DNA of 64,000 nt from Hoeflea prorocentri (GCF_027944115.1 NZ_JAPJZI010000001.1:3968001-4032000), one strand, 5' to 3'. Positions 8,883-18,432 are shown, counted from the stretch's first letter. Numbers and translations: made by a program. Notes: generated by a model from the sequence alone, not told the origin.

Positions 8883-9023
8883 TAGAACCGAACAAAGTGA
8901 CCAAAAAAATACGCATGAGTGGCAATATCTACCAAGGATTGTATGGACTTTTTTTCAACCTATGCGGTATATCTGCTTTTTAATGACATAGTGCGATTAA
9001 TGTAATATGTCCTTCCCGCTCCT

Positions 9024-10058
9024 GTGATAACACAGCAGCAATCGCGGTTCGTGCCTGGGGTATTTCAGTTGTCGCGTAGGAGAATACTGGTTTGCGGTGC
9101 CGGTGGTTTTATCGGAAATCACCTTGTCAATCGACTGAAAGAAGAGGGGCATTGGGTTCGCGGTGCGGACCTGAAATATCCCGATTTCAGCAAGACGGCG
9201 GCGGATGATTTTCAGATCGCAGACCTGAGCAGGCAGGATAGATGTGCCGGCGTCTTCGACACGGGATTTGATGAGGTCTATCAGCTCGCCGCCGACATGG
9301 GCGGCGCCGGCTACATCTTTACCGGCGAGAACGACGCCAATGTTATGCACAATTCCGCATCCATCAATCTGAACGTGCTGGAAGCGGCGCGGCGTAGCGG
9401 GACCAGCAAGGTTTTCTACTCTTCGTCAGCCTGTGTTTATCCCGAGCACAACCAGTTGGATGCGAACAATCCGATAACCAGTGAAGACAGCGCCTACCCG
9501 GCCGCTCCCGACAGCGAATATGGATGGGAGAAGCTCTTCAGCGAACGCCTTTACCTGGCCTTCAACCGCAATGCCGGCATGCACAACAGAATTGCCCGAT
9601 ATCATAATGTCTTCGGCCCGCTCGGCACCTGGACCGGCGGACGGGAAAAGGTTCCGGCCGCCCTTTGCAGAAAAATTGCCGAAGCCCCCAATGGCGGTAC
9701 GATTGAGATATGGGGAGACGGTGAACAGACCCGCTCTTTCCTTTATGTCGAGGAATGTGTGGAGGCGACCTTGCGCTTGACGCATTCCAGCCTCGCGGAA
9801 CCGGTGAATATCGGTTCGGAAGAGATGGTTTCGATCAATCAGCTCGCAGCGCTGATCATGGACATCGCCGGCAAGAAACTCTCGATCAGACATATCCCCG
9901 GTCCGCTCGGCGTAAGAGGCAGAAACTCGGACAACAGGCTGATCCGCGAGAAACTCGGTTGGGAGCCGGACTACGGGCTGGCAAAGGGCATCGAAGCGAC
10001 CTACCGGTGGATTTTTGATCAGGTCTCGCGCGGGCAGGATGCGGCAGAAACCGCATGA
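9024..10058 (+). CDS. GDP-mannose 3,5-epimerase-like NAD-dependent sugar-nucleotide epimerase
   Basis: A 344-residue short-chain dehydrogenase/epimerase (GTG start at 9024). GAGGFIG at 25-31 binds NAD. The protein closely follows plant GDP-mannose 3,5-epimerase: LAADMGGAGYI at 88-98, SSSACVYPE at 133-141, YGWEK at 166-170, GGREKVPAA at 205-213, GDGEQTRSF at 231-239 and GVRGRNSDN at 296-304. The epimerase's acid/base residues correspond to Cys137 and Lys209, with Tyr166/Lys170 as the redox pair. It would make GDP-L-galactose or GDP-L-gulose for a glycan. It overlaps the next gene (ATGA). A shorter TTG start near 9071 is possible. Confidence 0.85.
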   Translation: MITQQQSRFVPGVFQLSRRRILVCGAGGFIGNHLVNRLKEEGHWVRGADLKYPDFSKTAADDFQIADLSRQDRCAGVFDTGFDEVYQLAADMGGAGYIFTGENDANVMHNSASINLNVLEAARRSGTSKVFYSSSACVYPEHNQLDANNPITSEDSAYPAAPDSEYGWEKLFSERLYLAFNRNAGMHNRIARYHNVFGPLGTWTGGREKVPAALCRKIAEAPNGGTIEIWGDGEQTRSFLYVEECVEATLRLTHSSLAEPVNIGSEEMVSINQLAALIMDIAGKKLSIRHIPGPLGVRGRNSDNRLIREKLGWEPDYGLAKGIEATYRWIFDQVSRGQDAAETA

Positions 10059-11305
10059 CCGATGCCAAAATCGCCATAGTCGATCCGACATTTCTCGAAT
10101 ATGGCGGCCACCACATGACCTGCCTTGAGACACTGCAGAAAGCCCTGCAGCCTCATCAGGCGGTCTTCTATATCCATCGGCATTCTTCCTCGGACGTCTC
10201 GAACATCCTCGACGATGTCCGGTTCGAGTTCGCGACCGAGCAGCACCGCCTGTCAAACCAGCGCGTGAAAAGGCAAATGAAGCCCGTTCGCTGGACAATT
10301 TCCCAAACGGTTCGCAGGTTGGGCGGCAAACCCGCGGACCGGCTCAACGGCAAACACTATGTGCGGGAACTTGAAAGACTGTTCGACGCATACGGACCCT
10401 CCGATCATCTGATTTCACCCACAACACGGGCGGATATGCTCGGTTCTCTCATCACCGTAGCTTCTTCACGCAAGACTGAAACTCTACCGCATGTGCATTT
10501 GCGTTTTCTGGAATATGCACCCGAATCTGACAGCGCGCTCGCAACGGCGAACTATGAACGTCTTGCCGAACTGTCGGCAGAAAACCCGCATATTCACATC
10601 TACACGGAGACGCAAACGCTACGCCGGCATTTTGAAGACCGGTTCGGCATTAAGGGAATAGGCAGCGCGATCCTGCAGCCGGGTCCGACGGTTCCGGCTG
10701 TGGAACGCAAAGCGATGTCGGACAAAATCAGGATCGGCTATCTGGGCGGAAATTTACGCAGAAACAAGGGTTTTGAACGCATACCCGCCATTGTCGGGCT
10801 GACAATGCAGAAAGTCGCCGGGACGGCGCTTGAGAACAAGATTGAATTTGTTATCCAACTGGCCCATGACGAAAACAGTATCGCCCTGCGAAAGGAATTG
10901 TCAGAGCTGCCGGGGATTGCGCAGGGTCAGTTGCGATTTGTCGAGGGCGATCATGATCTGGAGGCCTTTACAGCACTTCTGGCGAGTTGTGACGTCATGC
11001 TGTTTCCGTATTCGCAGGCCAGGGAACAGGTTCTGGCCGGCTCGGGCATCTTGATTGATGCGGTGATCCATGGGGTTCCGCTGGTCAGCGCGCCGATTTC
11101 CACCCTGAGCGAGTTCGTCGAAGAGGAGACGGGCAAGATCGCGTCCAGTGATCAGGAATTTGCGGATGCAATCGTGGAGATCGCTTCCGATATCGGCACG
11201 TATGGGGCCAATGCCGCCCGGCGATCGCTTGAGTTTTCAGAAGCCTGGCGTACGAATGACCTTGTCACAAATGTCCGCCGGTCCCTACAGGATGCGGACG
11301 CCTGA
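10055..11305 (+). CDS. Glycosyltransferase-like protein (GT4-type)
   Basis: A 416-residue cytoplasmic protein. The N-terminus has the VDPTFLEYGGHH motif seen at the acceptor side of GT-B enzymes, the middle has IRIGYLGGNLRRNKGFERIP, which resembles the start of a GT4 donor domain, and the C-terminus has FPYSQAREQVLAGSGILIDAV, matching the nucleotide-sugar site region. Its ATG overlaps the stop of the epimerase gene, so the two probably act together, the transferase using the epimerised GDP-sugar. The acceptor is unknown. Sequence divergence from standard GT4 enzymes lowers certainty. Confidence 0.7.
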   Translation: MTDAKIAIVDPTFLEYGGHHMTCLETLQKALQPHQAVFYIHRHSSSDVSNILDDVRFEFATEQHRLSNQRVKRQMKPVRWTISQTVRRLGGKPADRLNGKHYVRELERLFDAYGPSDHLISPTTRADMLGSLITVASSRKTETLPHVHLRFLEYAPESDSALATANYERLAELSAENPHIHIYTETQTLRRHFEDRFGIKGIGSAILQPGPTVPAVERKAMSDKIRIGYLGGNLRRNKGFERIPAIVGLTMQKVAGTALENKIEFVIQLAHDENSIALRKELSELPGIAQGQLRFVEGDHDLEAFTALLASCDVMLFPYSQAREQVLAGSGILIDAVIHGVPLVSAPISTLSEFVEEETGKIASSDQEFADAIVEIASDIGTYGANAARRSLEFSEAWRTNDLVTNVRRSLQDADA

Positions 11306-11312
11306 GGGCACG

Positions 11313-12089
11313 CTACTCTTCGATGATCAGCCGCGATAACTCCGCTGCGGCCTCATGCATCTTATCGAGATAGGTATAGGCATCCGCCAGTTTGAGACGT
11401 TGGGTCGGTGCGTGAAAGGACAAGGTCGACAGCAGGCGGTCATGCACATCGCGGATCGGCACGGCAAGAGCAATCATGCCTTCCATGAACTCTTCATCGT
11501 CCTGGGAAAAACCACGCTCACGGGTCTTGTCAACTTCGGCGAGAAGCTTGTCCGGATCGGTTATTGTGTGACCGGTGCGCCTGTCCAGGCGCGCCGAACG
11601 GGCATAACGCTCGAAATGCGCCGGATTGAGCGATGCGAGATACATCTTGCCGCTTGCCGTGCAATAGAATGGAACATGGGTTCCGACGGGAAGCTGGATG
11701 CGCAAGGGCCACTTCGTCTCGACCCGATCGATGTAAACCATCGAATCGCGCTCCGGCACTGAGATATTGCAGGTTTCGCCGATTTCCTCGGCCAGCGCGT
11801 CAAGAACGGCAAGGCGTGCCGTGCGGACGCGCAGCGAGGTCAGGACCCCCATGGACAGATCACGCAGACGCCGCCCCGGCGTATAGGACCGGCCATCGAT
11901 TTCGCGCTGAAGGAAACCCTCGGCTTCGAGCGTTGAAAAGAGGCGATGTATGGTCGGCTTCGGCAATCCCAGTTGCTGGTTGATCGTCGTCGGCGTTACG
12001 GGAACGCCGACCCGAGCAATTTCCTCCAGCACCATCAACAAACGAAGGTTTGTGGGGATCGTTTCACCGGTTTCGCTGCGATCCGCCAT
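11313..12089 (-). CDS. IclR-family transcriptional regulator
   Basis: About 258 residues from the ATG at 12089, or 263 from a GTG at 12104. A winged helix-turn-helix (about 15-75, with GLPKPTIHRLFSTLEAEGF) is followed by the IclR effector domain, with SGKMYLASL and the C-terminal ISVPERDSMVYIDRV region. It lies immediately downstream of and co-directional with the TRAP permease genes, so it probably ends that operon and controls it and the divergent GMC oxidoreductase. The effector would be the transported organic compound. The gene converges on the glycosyltransferase gene 8 bp away. Confidence 0.9.
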   Translation of the reverse strand: MADRSETGETIPTNLRLLMVLEEIARVGVPVTPTTINQQLGLPKPTIHRLFSTLEAEGFLQREIDGRSYTPGRRLRDLSMGVLTSLRVRTARLAVLDALAEEIGETCNISVPERDSMVYIDRVETKWPLRIQLPVGTHVPFYCTASGKMYLASLNPAHFERYARSARLDRRTGHTITDPDKLLAEVDKTRERGFSQDDEEFMEGMIALAVPIRDVHDRLLSTLSFHAPTQRLKLADAYTYLDKMHEAAAELSRLIIEE

Positions 12090-12116
12090 ATCCAACCAAC
12101 TCACCCCCGATCGCTC

Positions 12117-13478
12117 TTACCTTTCCGGCAGCAGAACTGTCGATAATTCCGGCACCAGGGCGACGATGAACCAAACGCTGATCAGCGCCACCAGATAGGG
12201 CACGGTATATCTGAGCAGTTTGAAATAGGGAACACCCGTTACACCGCTGGCCACATACAGGTTCAATCCGTAGGGCGGCGTGATGAAGCCGATGGACGCG
12301 CCGACGAGGAATATCACCGCGAACTGGACCGGTTCCACACCGATCGAATGGGCGATCGGCGCCAGGATTGGTGCGAGAATGATCGTGACCGGCAGGCTCT
12401 CAAGAACCATGCCGAAGATGAAGACGATGATCATTGCGGTGAACAGGACCGCATAATAACCGCCCATATTGGTGACAAAATCGCCAATGACCTGCTGTGC
12501 GCCAAGTACAGACAAAATCTGCTGCATGACGACGGAGACGGCAATGAGCGGCGCAAGGATGCCGGTGATCTGGGCCGAGCGCGCCGTAATTGACGGCACC
12601 TCCGTCAGCCGGAAGCCCTGAACGACCAGCATTTCCGCAAAGCCTTTTTCGCTGTGCGGGCGGTCTTCGCTCTTGGAGCCCATGATCTTGTGCAAGGGCA
12701 GACAGATCAGGCCGACGATGATGCAGAAGCCAACGGTGACACCGGCTGCTTCCGTCGGGGAAAACTTGCCGGTGTAGATGCCCCACAAAACAAGACCGAT
12801 CGCGAAAAAGCCAAGCCATGCCCCGAATGCGGTTTTCAGCACGCGATTGAACTCCAGCCGGATCAAATGGCCCCAGCCGTTCATCCGGCAGATGATCCAG
12901 CATGCAAGCTGCATGCCGCCGACCATCAATGCACCGGGCACGATACCGGCGACAAACAGTTCCGAGATCGGCAGATTCATCAGGAAGCCATAGACAATGA
13001 AGATAATCGATGGCGGGATAATAATGCCGACGGTGCCGCCGGCAGCAGCGGTTGCGGCTGCAAATCGCTCATCGTAACCGCCCTTGACCATTTCAGGATG
13101 CAGCATTGAGCCGATTGTGGCCGTCGTTGCCGAGTTGGAGCCGGAAATGGCGGCAAAAAGACCACAGGCACCGAGGCTGGCCATGGCCAGTCCGCCACGT
13201 ATCCAGCCAAGACAGGCATAGGCGAAATCGGAAAGGCGGCGCGCAATGCCCGACTTGTTGATCAGATCGCCGGTCAGAATGAAGAGCGGCATAGCCAGCA
13301 AGGCAAACCCGTCCGTGAACACATCAGCCAGTGCTGCGCCGATATTGTCGAGCGGCAGCCCCAGCACGAAGCTGCAGCCCACCACCCAGAAGCCGATTAC
13401 GAGAAATACAGGCACGCCGAGCATGAAAAACATCGTCACGCCGATTGAGATGAGGGTAATCCAGGTTCCGTCTGTCAT
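12117..13478 (-). CDS. TRAP transporter large permease (DctM type)
   Basis: A 453-residue integral membrane protein with about twelve hydrophobic segments. Family hallmarks are GVPVFLVIGF near residue 22, ISGSNSATTATIGSMLHPEM near 112-131 and VGASIGFITPPYGLNLYV near the C-terminus. It is the ion-coupled transport subunit of a tripartite ATP-independent periplasmic transporter, working with the small subunit just upstream and the binding protein at 14236-15471. The gap to the small-subunit gene is 10 nt. Confidence 0.95.
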   Translation of the reverse strand: MTDGTWITLISIGVTMFFMLGVPVFLVIGFWVVGCSFVLGLPLDNIGAALADVFTDGFALLAMPLFILTGDLINKSGIARRLSDFAYACLGWIRGGLAMASLGACGLFAAISGSNSATTATIGSMLHPEMVKGGYDERFAAATAAAGGTVGIIIPPSIIFIVYGFLMNLPISELFVAGIVPGALMVGGMQLACWIICRMNGWGHLIRLEFNRVLKTAFGAWLGFFAIGLVLWGIYTGKFSPTEAAGVTVGFCIIVGLICLPLHKIMGSKSEDRPHSEKGFAEMLVVQGFRLTEVPSITARSAQITGILAPLIAVSVVMQQILSVLGAQQVIGDFVTNMGGYYAVLFTAMIIVFIFGMVLESLPVTIILAPILAPIAHSIGVEPVQFAVIFLVGASIGFITPPYGLNLYVASGVTGVPYFKLLRYTVPYLVALISVWFIVALVPELSTVLLPER

Positions 13479-13488
13479 GTCGCCCTCC

Positions 13489-14157
13489 CTATTCGCCGCC
13501 GATGACCGCCTGATTGATCAGGCTTTCGCCCGACCTGTATCTGGCGATATCTTCGAGATAATTTTCCAGCGCTCGCGCGCATAACAGTATGAAGCTGATC
13601 GGCACGGTGGCGAGGAACCACCACTGCATGACATTGTCCGTGCCGAGCATGATCTGGAAATTCGACGCCGAATTGGCAACGACGCGTGTGGATGTGACGA
13701 CGACAATCCAGCAGAAGGTAAACCACAGAACCGCATCCAGCGTCAGACAAGCCATCTGACCGGCGCGAGGCATGGAGGTGCGGAATTCGGCAAATGCGAG
13801 ATGGGTTCTGAGCCGGACATTATAAGAGCAGCCGAACCAGGTCATGATCAGGAAAAGGAAGGGAGGCAATGTTGTCGACCAGGGAGCCTGTTCGCTGAGG
13901 ACAAAGCGGCGAAACACTTCGACGAAGATAATCGCTGCGATGATCAGATAAGACCATACCATGATCGAGCGTTCCAGTTGCCGATCGATGAACGGAACAC
14001 GCTTGTAGATCCAAAGCACAAGAGCAGCGCCCAGAAGCGTCGCAAAAAAGCCAACGACCCAGGCGCCATTGCCGCGCAGGGCCTCACTGATCATCCAAGA
14101 ATCATTCGATAGGACAGCGCTGAAAATCGCGCCGATATCCGCCGCCAGGGAACCCAT
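13489..14157 (-). CDS. TRAP transporter small permease (DctQ type)
   Basis: A 222-residue membrane protein with four main hydrophobic segments, preceded by an N-terminal extension carrying an additional one. RRFVLSEQAPWSTTLPPFLF is the conserved DctQ region. The ATG at 14157 is nine bases after GGGAGG; a GTG at 14163 is too close to that site. It pairs with the large permease just downstream. A strong terminator-like hairpin separates it from the binding-protein gene. Confidence 0.9.
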   Translation of the reverse strand: MGSLAADIGAIFSAVLSNDSWMISEALRGNGAWVVGFFATLLGAALVLWIYKRVPFIDRQLERSIMVWSYLIIAAIIFVEVFRRFVLSEQAPWSTTLPPFLFLIMTWFGCSYNVRLRTHLAFAEFRTSMPRAGQMACLTLDAVLWFTFCWIVVVTSTRVVANSASNFQIMLGTDNVMQWWFLATVPISFILLCARALENYLEDIARYRSGESLINQAVIGGE

Positions 14158-14186
14158 GGCCACCCTCCTCCCGGGTATGCGTTATC

Positions 14187-14220
14187 AAAAAAGCCCGGAG
14201 CCGGCTTTACCGGCCCCGGG
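14187..14220 (-). terminator. Rho-independent terminator/attenuator between TRAP binding protein and permeases
   Basis: On the minus strand an 11-bp stem with one mismatch (arms 14194-14204 and 14210-14220) and loop of five bases is followed directly by six Ts. It lies just after the binding-protein gene and before the small-permease gene, so partial readthrough would give more binding protein than permease. Confidence 0.8.
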
Positions 14221-14235
14221 ACATAGTATCCATCA

Positions 14236-15471
14236 TCAGGAGGAACGCCACCAGCGGCGTGGCTCGACATTTTCAGGCTTCATGTCAGCCGGCACCTCAC
14301 GGGCAACGCGATGGATATCGGTGTAGGTATCGATTCCGCCGGCCCAGTTGTTCAGACGCTCGCGCCAGGCCGCCCAGGGCTCCGGGTTGAACTCCGGCGA
14401 ACACATCTCCTCAGCCATCTTGATCTGGTCTTCGGGCAGGAAGGCCGGGCGGACGTTGTTTTCAACGAACAAGGTGTCCGGCAACTGGGGATCGGAGAAA
14501 CCGACGGTCTTGACCAGCGCCGCCTCGTTGGCCGCCTGGACATGGACCTGCGCCAGATAGGCCGATTCCATGATGGCGTCCTGCAGATGCGCATCCATGG
14601 CGTCAAAGACCTTGGCGGACATGGACGTATGTTCCGTGCCGCAGAAGAACTTCAGATCAACGGACTGCGAGACCACCGGCGACATATTCGCGTAAGCCAC
14701 CGCAGAAGCCCAGGTTTCGGCGCCGTCGATGAGGCCTTGCTTCAGCCCATCGAGGGTTTCTTCCCACGCAATCGGAACCGGGTTGAGGTTCAGGAGCTGC
14801 ATGGCGATGCGGCCGAGCTGCGTGCCGGTCACGCGGTTCTTGGTGCCAAAGAGCTCTTCAAGCTTGGTGACCGTCGGCTCTTTCTCGTATTTCAGGCCAA
14901 GCTGGATACCACGCAGTTCACAATGGCTGAAGAGGAACTTCAGGCCGTGACGCTTCTCCAGCGGGTCGCGCAGGATACGCTGACTTTCCGGGCTGTAGAG
15001 GAAATAGTACTGCGAGGCACGGCCCGGGAACATGAAGGCGTAGTCAAGCACGTTCAGATAAGGAGCACCGCCGGCCGAGTTCTGTGTCGAAGCGGCATAG
15101 ATATCGACGATGCCGAGTTGTGTCTTTTCCACACAGTTCAACTGACCACAGATCTGGTTGTCGCCAATGAACTCAACGCGAATTTCACCTTCGGTCCGCT
15201 CCTCGAGATCGCGGGCAAACTCCAGGCAGCCGGCCCGCTCAATGAGCAGGTTGCGGGCGTTAAATCCGGACGCACCAAACTTCAGAGTGTGTTTTGCGGG
15301 TTTTGAAAACCGCTTCTCATAAGTGGATTCGGCCGCCTGGGCCAACGAAGAAAGGCTGATGGCGCCTCCCAGACCGCCTGCAGCCATAAGCGTGGAACTG
15401 ATACCGAATTGACCCGTTAGCTTGAACAGATCGCGGCGCGATATCGCGCCCAGCGCATTCGAAACCTTCAT
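14236..15471 (-). CDS. TRAP transporter substrate-binding protein (DctP type), Tat-exported
   Basis: A 411-residue periplasmic binding protein of the DctP/TRAP family. The N-terminus is a twin-arginine signal: SRRDLFK at 11-17, a hydrophobic stretch and SSLAQAAES before the mature chain. GGGAGG lies just upstream of the ATG at 15471. The region LKFGASGFNARN starts the mature fold. The Tat signal implies export in folded form. It is first in the TRAP operon and divergent from the GMC oxidoreductase, which suggests that its ligand is an alcohol or a compound giving one. The specific ligand is unknown. Confidence 0.92.
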   Translation of the reverse strand: MKVSNALGAISRRDLFKLTGQFGISSTLMAAGGLGGAISLSSLAQAAESTYEKRFSKPAKHTLKFGASGFNARNLLIERAGCLEFARDLEERTEGEIRVEFIGDNQICGQLNCVEKTQLGIVDIYAASTQNSAGGAPYLNVLDYAFMFPGRASQYYFLYSPESQRILRDPLEKRHGLKFLFSHCELRGIQLGLKYEKEPTVTKLEELFGTKNRVTGTQLGRIAMQLLNLNPVPIAWEETLDGLKQGLIDGAETWASAVAYANMSPVVSQSVDLKFFCGTEHTSMSAKVFDAMDAHLQDAIMESAYLAQVHVQAANEAALVKTVGFSDPQLPDTLFVENNVRPAFLPEDQIKMAEEMCSPEFNPEPWAAWRERLNNWAGGIDTYTDIHRVAREVPADMKPENVEPRRWWRSS

Positions 15472-15594
15472 TACGTCCTCCCAAGACAGTTTCAAAAATG
15501 AGACTTGCGATCTCAAAAATACACACTATGCTCTAAAGGTGCAAGCCCAAATAAACCTGTTGCGGTCAACAGATGTTTCGAAGGACCGATGCCA

Positions 15595-17193
15595 ATGGAC
15601 ACTATTGAAGCCGATTATGTCGTTATCGGAGCTGGGTCTGCGGGATGCGTACTGGCCAACAGGCTGTCTGCGGATCCGACTGTGCGGGTGGTCCTTCTCG
15701 AGGCTGGCGGTCGCGATCTGAATCCGTGGATCCACATCCCGGTCGGCTATTTCAAGACAATGCACAACCCCAGTGTCGACTGGTGCTACAGCACCGAGCC
15801 GGACCCCGGTCTTAACGGCCGCTCGCTCGATTGGCCACGCGGCAAGGTGCTTGGCGGATCGTCTTCCCTCAACGGCCTGCTTTATGTGCGGGGCCAGCAC
15901 GAGGATTACGATCGCTGGCGCCAGATGGGCAATGACGGCTGGGGATGGGATGACGTGCTGCCGCTGTTCAAGCGTGCCGAGAACCAGGAACGCGGCGAGG
16001 ATGACTATCACGGTGTCGACGGCCCGCTGAATGTGTCCAACATGCGGCTCAAGCGTCCGATTTGCGATGCATGGGTCGCAGCCGCACAAAATGCCGGATA
16101 CGAATTCAACACGGACTACAACGGAGCCACCCAGGAAGGAGTCGGCTATTTCCAGCTCACCGCCAAGAAGGGCAGGCGCTGCAGTGCAGCCGTTGCCTAC
16201 CTTAATCCGGTCAAGAAGCGGGAAAACCTTCAAATCATCACGAAGGCGCATGTTCAGAACATCGTGTTCGACGGCAAACGCGCCAGCGGAGTCCGGTTCA
16301 AGGACCGCGGCGGGGCCGAACGCTTGGTCAAGGCAAACAAGGAAATCGTGCTTTCGGCTGGTGCCATCGGCTCGCCGCAGATCATGATGCTGTCAGGTCT
16401 TGGCGAGGCTGACCAGCTTCGCGAGCATGGTATCGACGTGGTGGCGGATCTTTCGGGTGTCGGAAAGAACCTGCAGGACCACCTGCAGGCGCGGCTCGTC
16501 TTCAAATGCAACGAACCGACGCTGAATGACGAGGTGCGCAGCCTGTTCAATCAGGCGCGTATCGGCCTTAAATATATCCTGTTCCGTGCCGGTCCGATGA
16601 CCATGGCGGCGAGCCTTGCAACCGGATTCATCAAGACAAGGGATGAGGTCGCCACACCCGACATCCAGTTCCATATCCAGCCCTGGTCGGCCGATAGCCC
16701 CGGTGAAGGGGTTCATCCTTTCTCCGCCTTTACGATGTCGGTGTGCCAGCTCCGGCCCGAGAGCCGTGGAGAGATACGTCTTCGCAGCAGCAAGGCGTCC
16801 GACCATCCGACGATCCACCCAAATTACCTCGCCACTCCGCTCGACTGCCGCACGATCGTGGACGGCGTGAAGATCGCCCGCCGGATTGCCGAGCAGAAGC
16901 CGCTTTCGGGCAAGATTGCCAGCGAGTTCAGACCCGGTCCGGAAACGGTTGATGACGATGCGATCCTCGACTGGGTCCGCAATGCATCCACCACCATCTA
17001 CCATCCGACAGGCACCTGCCGCATGGGCAATGATGACGGATCCGTGGTCGATGCAAGGCTGAGAGTCCACGGCATTGAGGGCCTGCGCATCGCTGATTGT
17101 TCGATCATGCCGGAAATCGTCTCGGGCAATACCAACGCGCCGGCCATCATGATTGGCGAAAAGGCCAGCGACATGATGCTGCAGGACCGGTAG
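15595..17193 (+). CDS. GMC-family oxidoreductase (choline/alcohol dehydrogenase-like)
   Basis: A 532-residue flavoprotein. The FAD-binding GAGSAG at 12-17 and EAGG follow the ATG; the GMC signatures are PRGKVLGGSSSLNGL and GAIGSPQIMMLSGLG. The catalytic pair is His470 (YHPTGTCRMG) and Asn514 (SGNTNAP). It oxidises a primary alcohol, transferring electrons to FAD. The ATG at 15595 sits nine bases from GAAGGA; an ATG at 15589 is nearly as likely. Divergent from the TRAP operon, it probably acts first on the imported compound. Choline itself cannot be assumed, since no betaine-aldehyde dehydrogenase is adjacent. Confidence 0.9.
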   Translation: MDTIEADYVVIGAGSAGCVLANRLSADPTVRVVLLEAGGRDLNPWIHIPVGYFKTMHNPSVDWCYSTEPDPGLNGRSLDWPRGKVLGGSSSLNGLLYVRGQHEDYDRWRQMGNDGWGWDDVLPLFKRAENQERGEDDYHGVDGPLNVSNMRLKRPICDAWVAAAQNAGYEFNTDYNGATQEGVGYFQLTAKKGRRCSAAVAYLNPVKKRENLQIITKAHVQNIVFDGKRASGVRFKDRGGAERLVKANKEIVLSAGAIGSPQIMMLSGLGEADQLREHGIDVVADLSGVGKNLQDHLQARLVFKCNEPTLNDEVRSLFNQARIGLKYILFRAGPMTMAASLATGFIKTRDEVATPDIQFHIQPWSADSPGEGVHPFSAFTMSVCQLRPESRGEIRLRSSKASDHPTIHPNYLATPLDCRTIVDGVKIARRIAEQKPLSGKIASEFRPGPETVDDDAILDWVRNASTTIYHPTGTCRMGNDDGSVVDARLRVHGIEGLRIADCSIMPEIVSGNTNAPAIMIGEKASDMMLQDR

Positions 17194-17217
17194 GAGCCGG
17201 TAAAGGCGGGCAATACA

Positions 17218-18432
17218 CTACTTTGCGTCCTGCGGCAGAAGAAACCAGGTGTGCATCTTACCCTTGCCCTTGATGTCGACAGTGCCGCGGTCTGCGATCT
17301 GAAAACCCGGAGACAGGCGCTGGCGGGTCGCCGTGCTGATCTGGACCTTGCCAATCTCACCGGTGGATTCCATGCGCGACGCAGTATTGACCACATCGCC
17401 CCAAAGATCGAACGTCATGCGTTTCGCACCGATGACGCCGCCGATCAGCGCGCCGGAGTTAAGACCGATACGCAATTGCAGCGGCTCGCCGTTCGGCAGC
17501 CGGATTGACCTGGCCGCCGCCAGCATATCAAGCGCCAGCCGCGCTGCCGCATCGGCATGATCGGGGCGCGGTTCCGGCAGACCGGCGACTGCCATATAGG
17601 CATCTCCCACGGTTTTTATTTTTTCGACCTGTGCGGTCTCGGCCAGCGTGTCGAAGCGTTCAAACACATTATCAAGCAGGCCAACCAGATCGCGCGCCGG
17701 CATGTGCGCTGCCTGGTGTGTAAAACCCGCAATATCGGCAAACAGAACAGTCACATCCGGATAGGTGTCGGCAATTGTCGTTTCACCGGATTTCATCCGC
17801 CGGGCGATTTTTTCCGGCAATATGGTCAGAAGCAGCCCTTCTGAGCGAAGATATTCTGTTTCCAGCGCATCCTCGGCGCGGGCAATCTCGGTTGAATAGA
17901 ACCACATGACGGCCGCCGCGCCGATTGCCATATTGACCATATTCGCCGTCAAAAGACGGGCTGTTCTGAAGTCGCCAAACGGATCATAGGCACCAAGAGT
18001 GGCAACTGCGGCGATAGTGATCAAGATCAAGGTGAAGCTTGTCAGCAGCGTGATAAGTCGCACGCGTTTTGCAGTGAACGGAATTGCTGATCCAAGACCG
18101 ATGCCGATCATGGGATAGACCAGGAAGCCTGCCGGAACGCCCAGAACCGCCGTTGTGATGATATTGTTGATCAGCAGCTCCGCAATGAAGACCCACCAGG
18201 CGAAGCCGGTCCGACGCGCATAGTGGAGCCGGTGGAGGGCGAAACCAAGCACCGCGACGCTCAACACATTGACGACCGTCAGAGGAACGCGGTCCAGATA
18301 GATGAACAGGAAGACCTGGAAAACATGGCCGATGATGGACAAACCGAGCACGATACGGCCGATGACGAATGCGCGCTGCTCGTTACGCTTTTCCGTCTCG
18401 GCTGAGACAGTCGTGTCCCGGCCAATGGACAT
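17218..18432 (-). CDS. Membrane-anchored class III adenylate/guanylate cyclase
   Basis: A 404-residue protein. About six hydrophobic segments occupy residues 25-195, followed by a class III cyclase homology domain. Metal-binding Asp lies in VLFADIAGF, the purine-selecting Lys and second Asp in KIKTVGDAYMAV, and the transition-state Asn/Arg in DLWGDVVNTASRME, so all catalytic residues are present. AAGGGGA precedes the ATG; the longer open frame upstream lacks a ribosome-binding site. It probably makes cAMP in response to a membrane or envelope signal. It converges on the GMC gene and is divergent from the TetR gene. Confidence 0.9.
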   Translation of the reverse strand: MSIGRDTTVSAETEKRNEQRAFVIGRIVLGLSIIGHVFQVFLFIYLDRVPLTVVNVLSVAVLGFALHRLHYARRTGFAWWVFIAELLINNIITTAVLGVPAGFLVYPMIGIGLGSAIPFTAKRVRLITLLTSFTLILITIAAVATLGAYDPFGDFRTARLLTANMVNMAIGAAAVMWFYSTEIARAEDALETEYLRSEGLLLTILPEKIARRMKSGETTIADTYPDVTVLFADIAGFTHQAAHMPARDLVGLLDNVFERFDTLAETAQVEKIKTVGDAYMAVAGLPEPRPDHADAAARLALDMLAAARSIRLPNGEPLQLRIGLNSGALIGGVIGAKRMTFDLWGDVVNTASRMESTGEIGKVQISTATRQRLSPGFQIADRGTVDIKGKGKMHTWFLLPQDAK

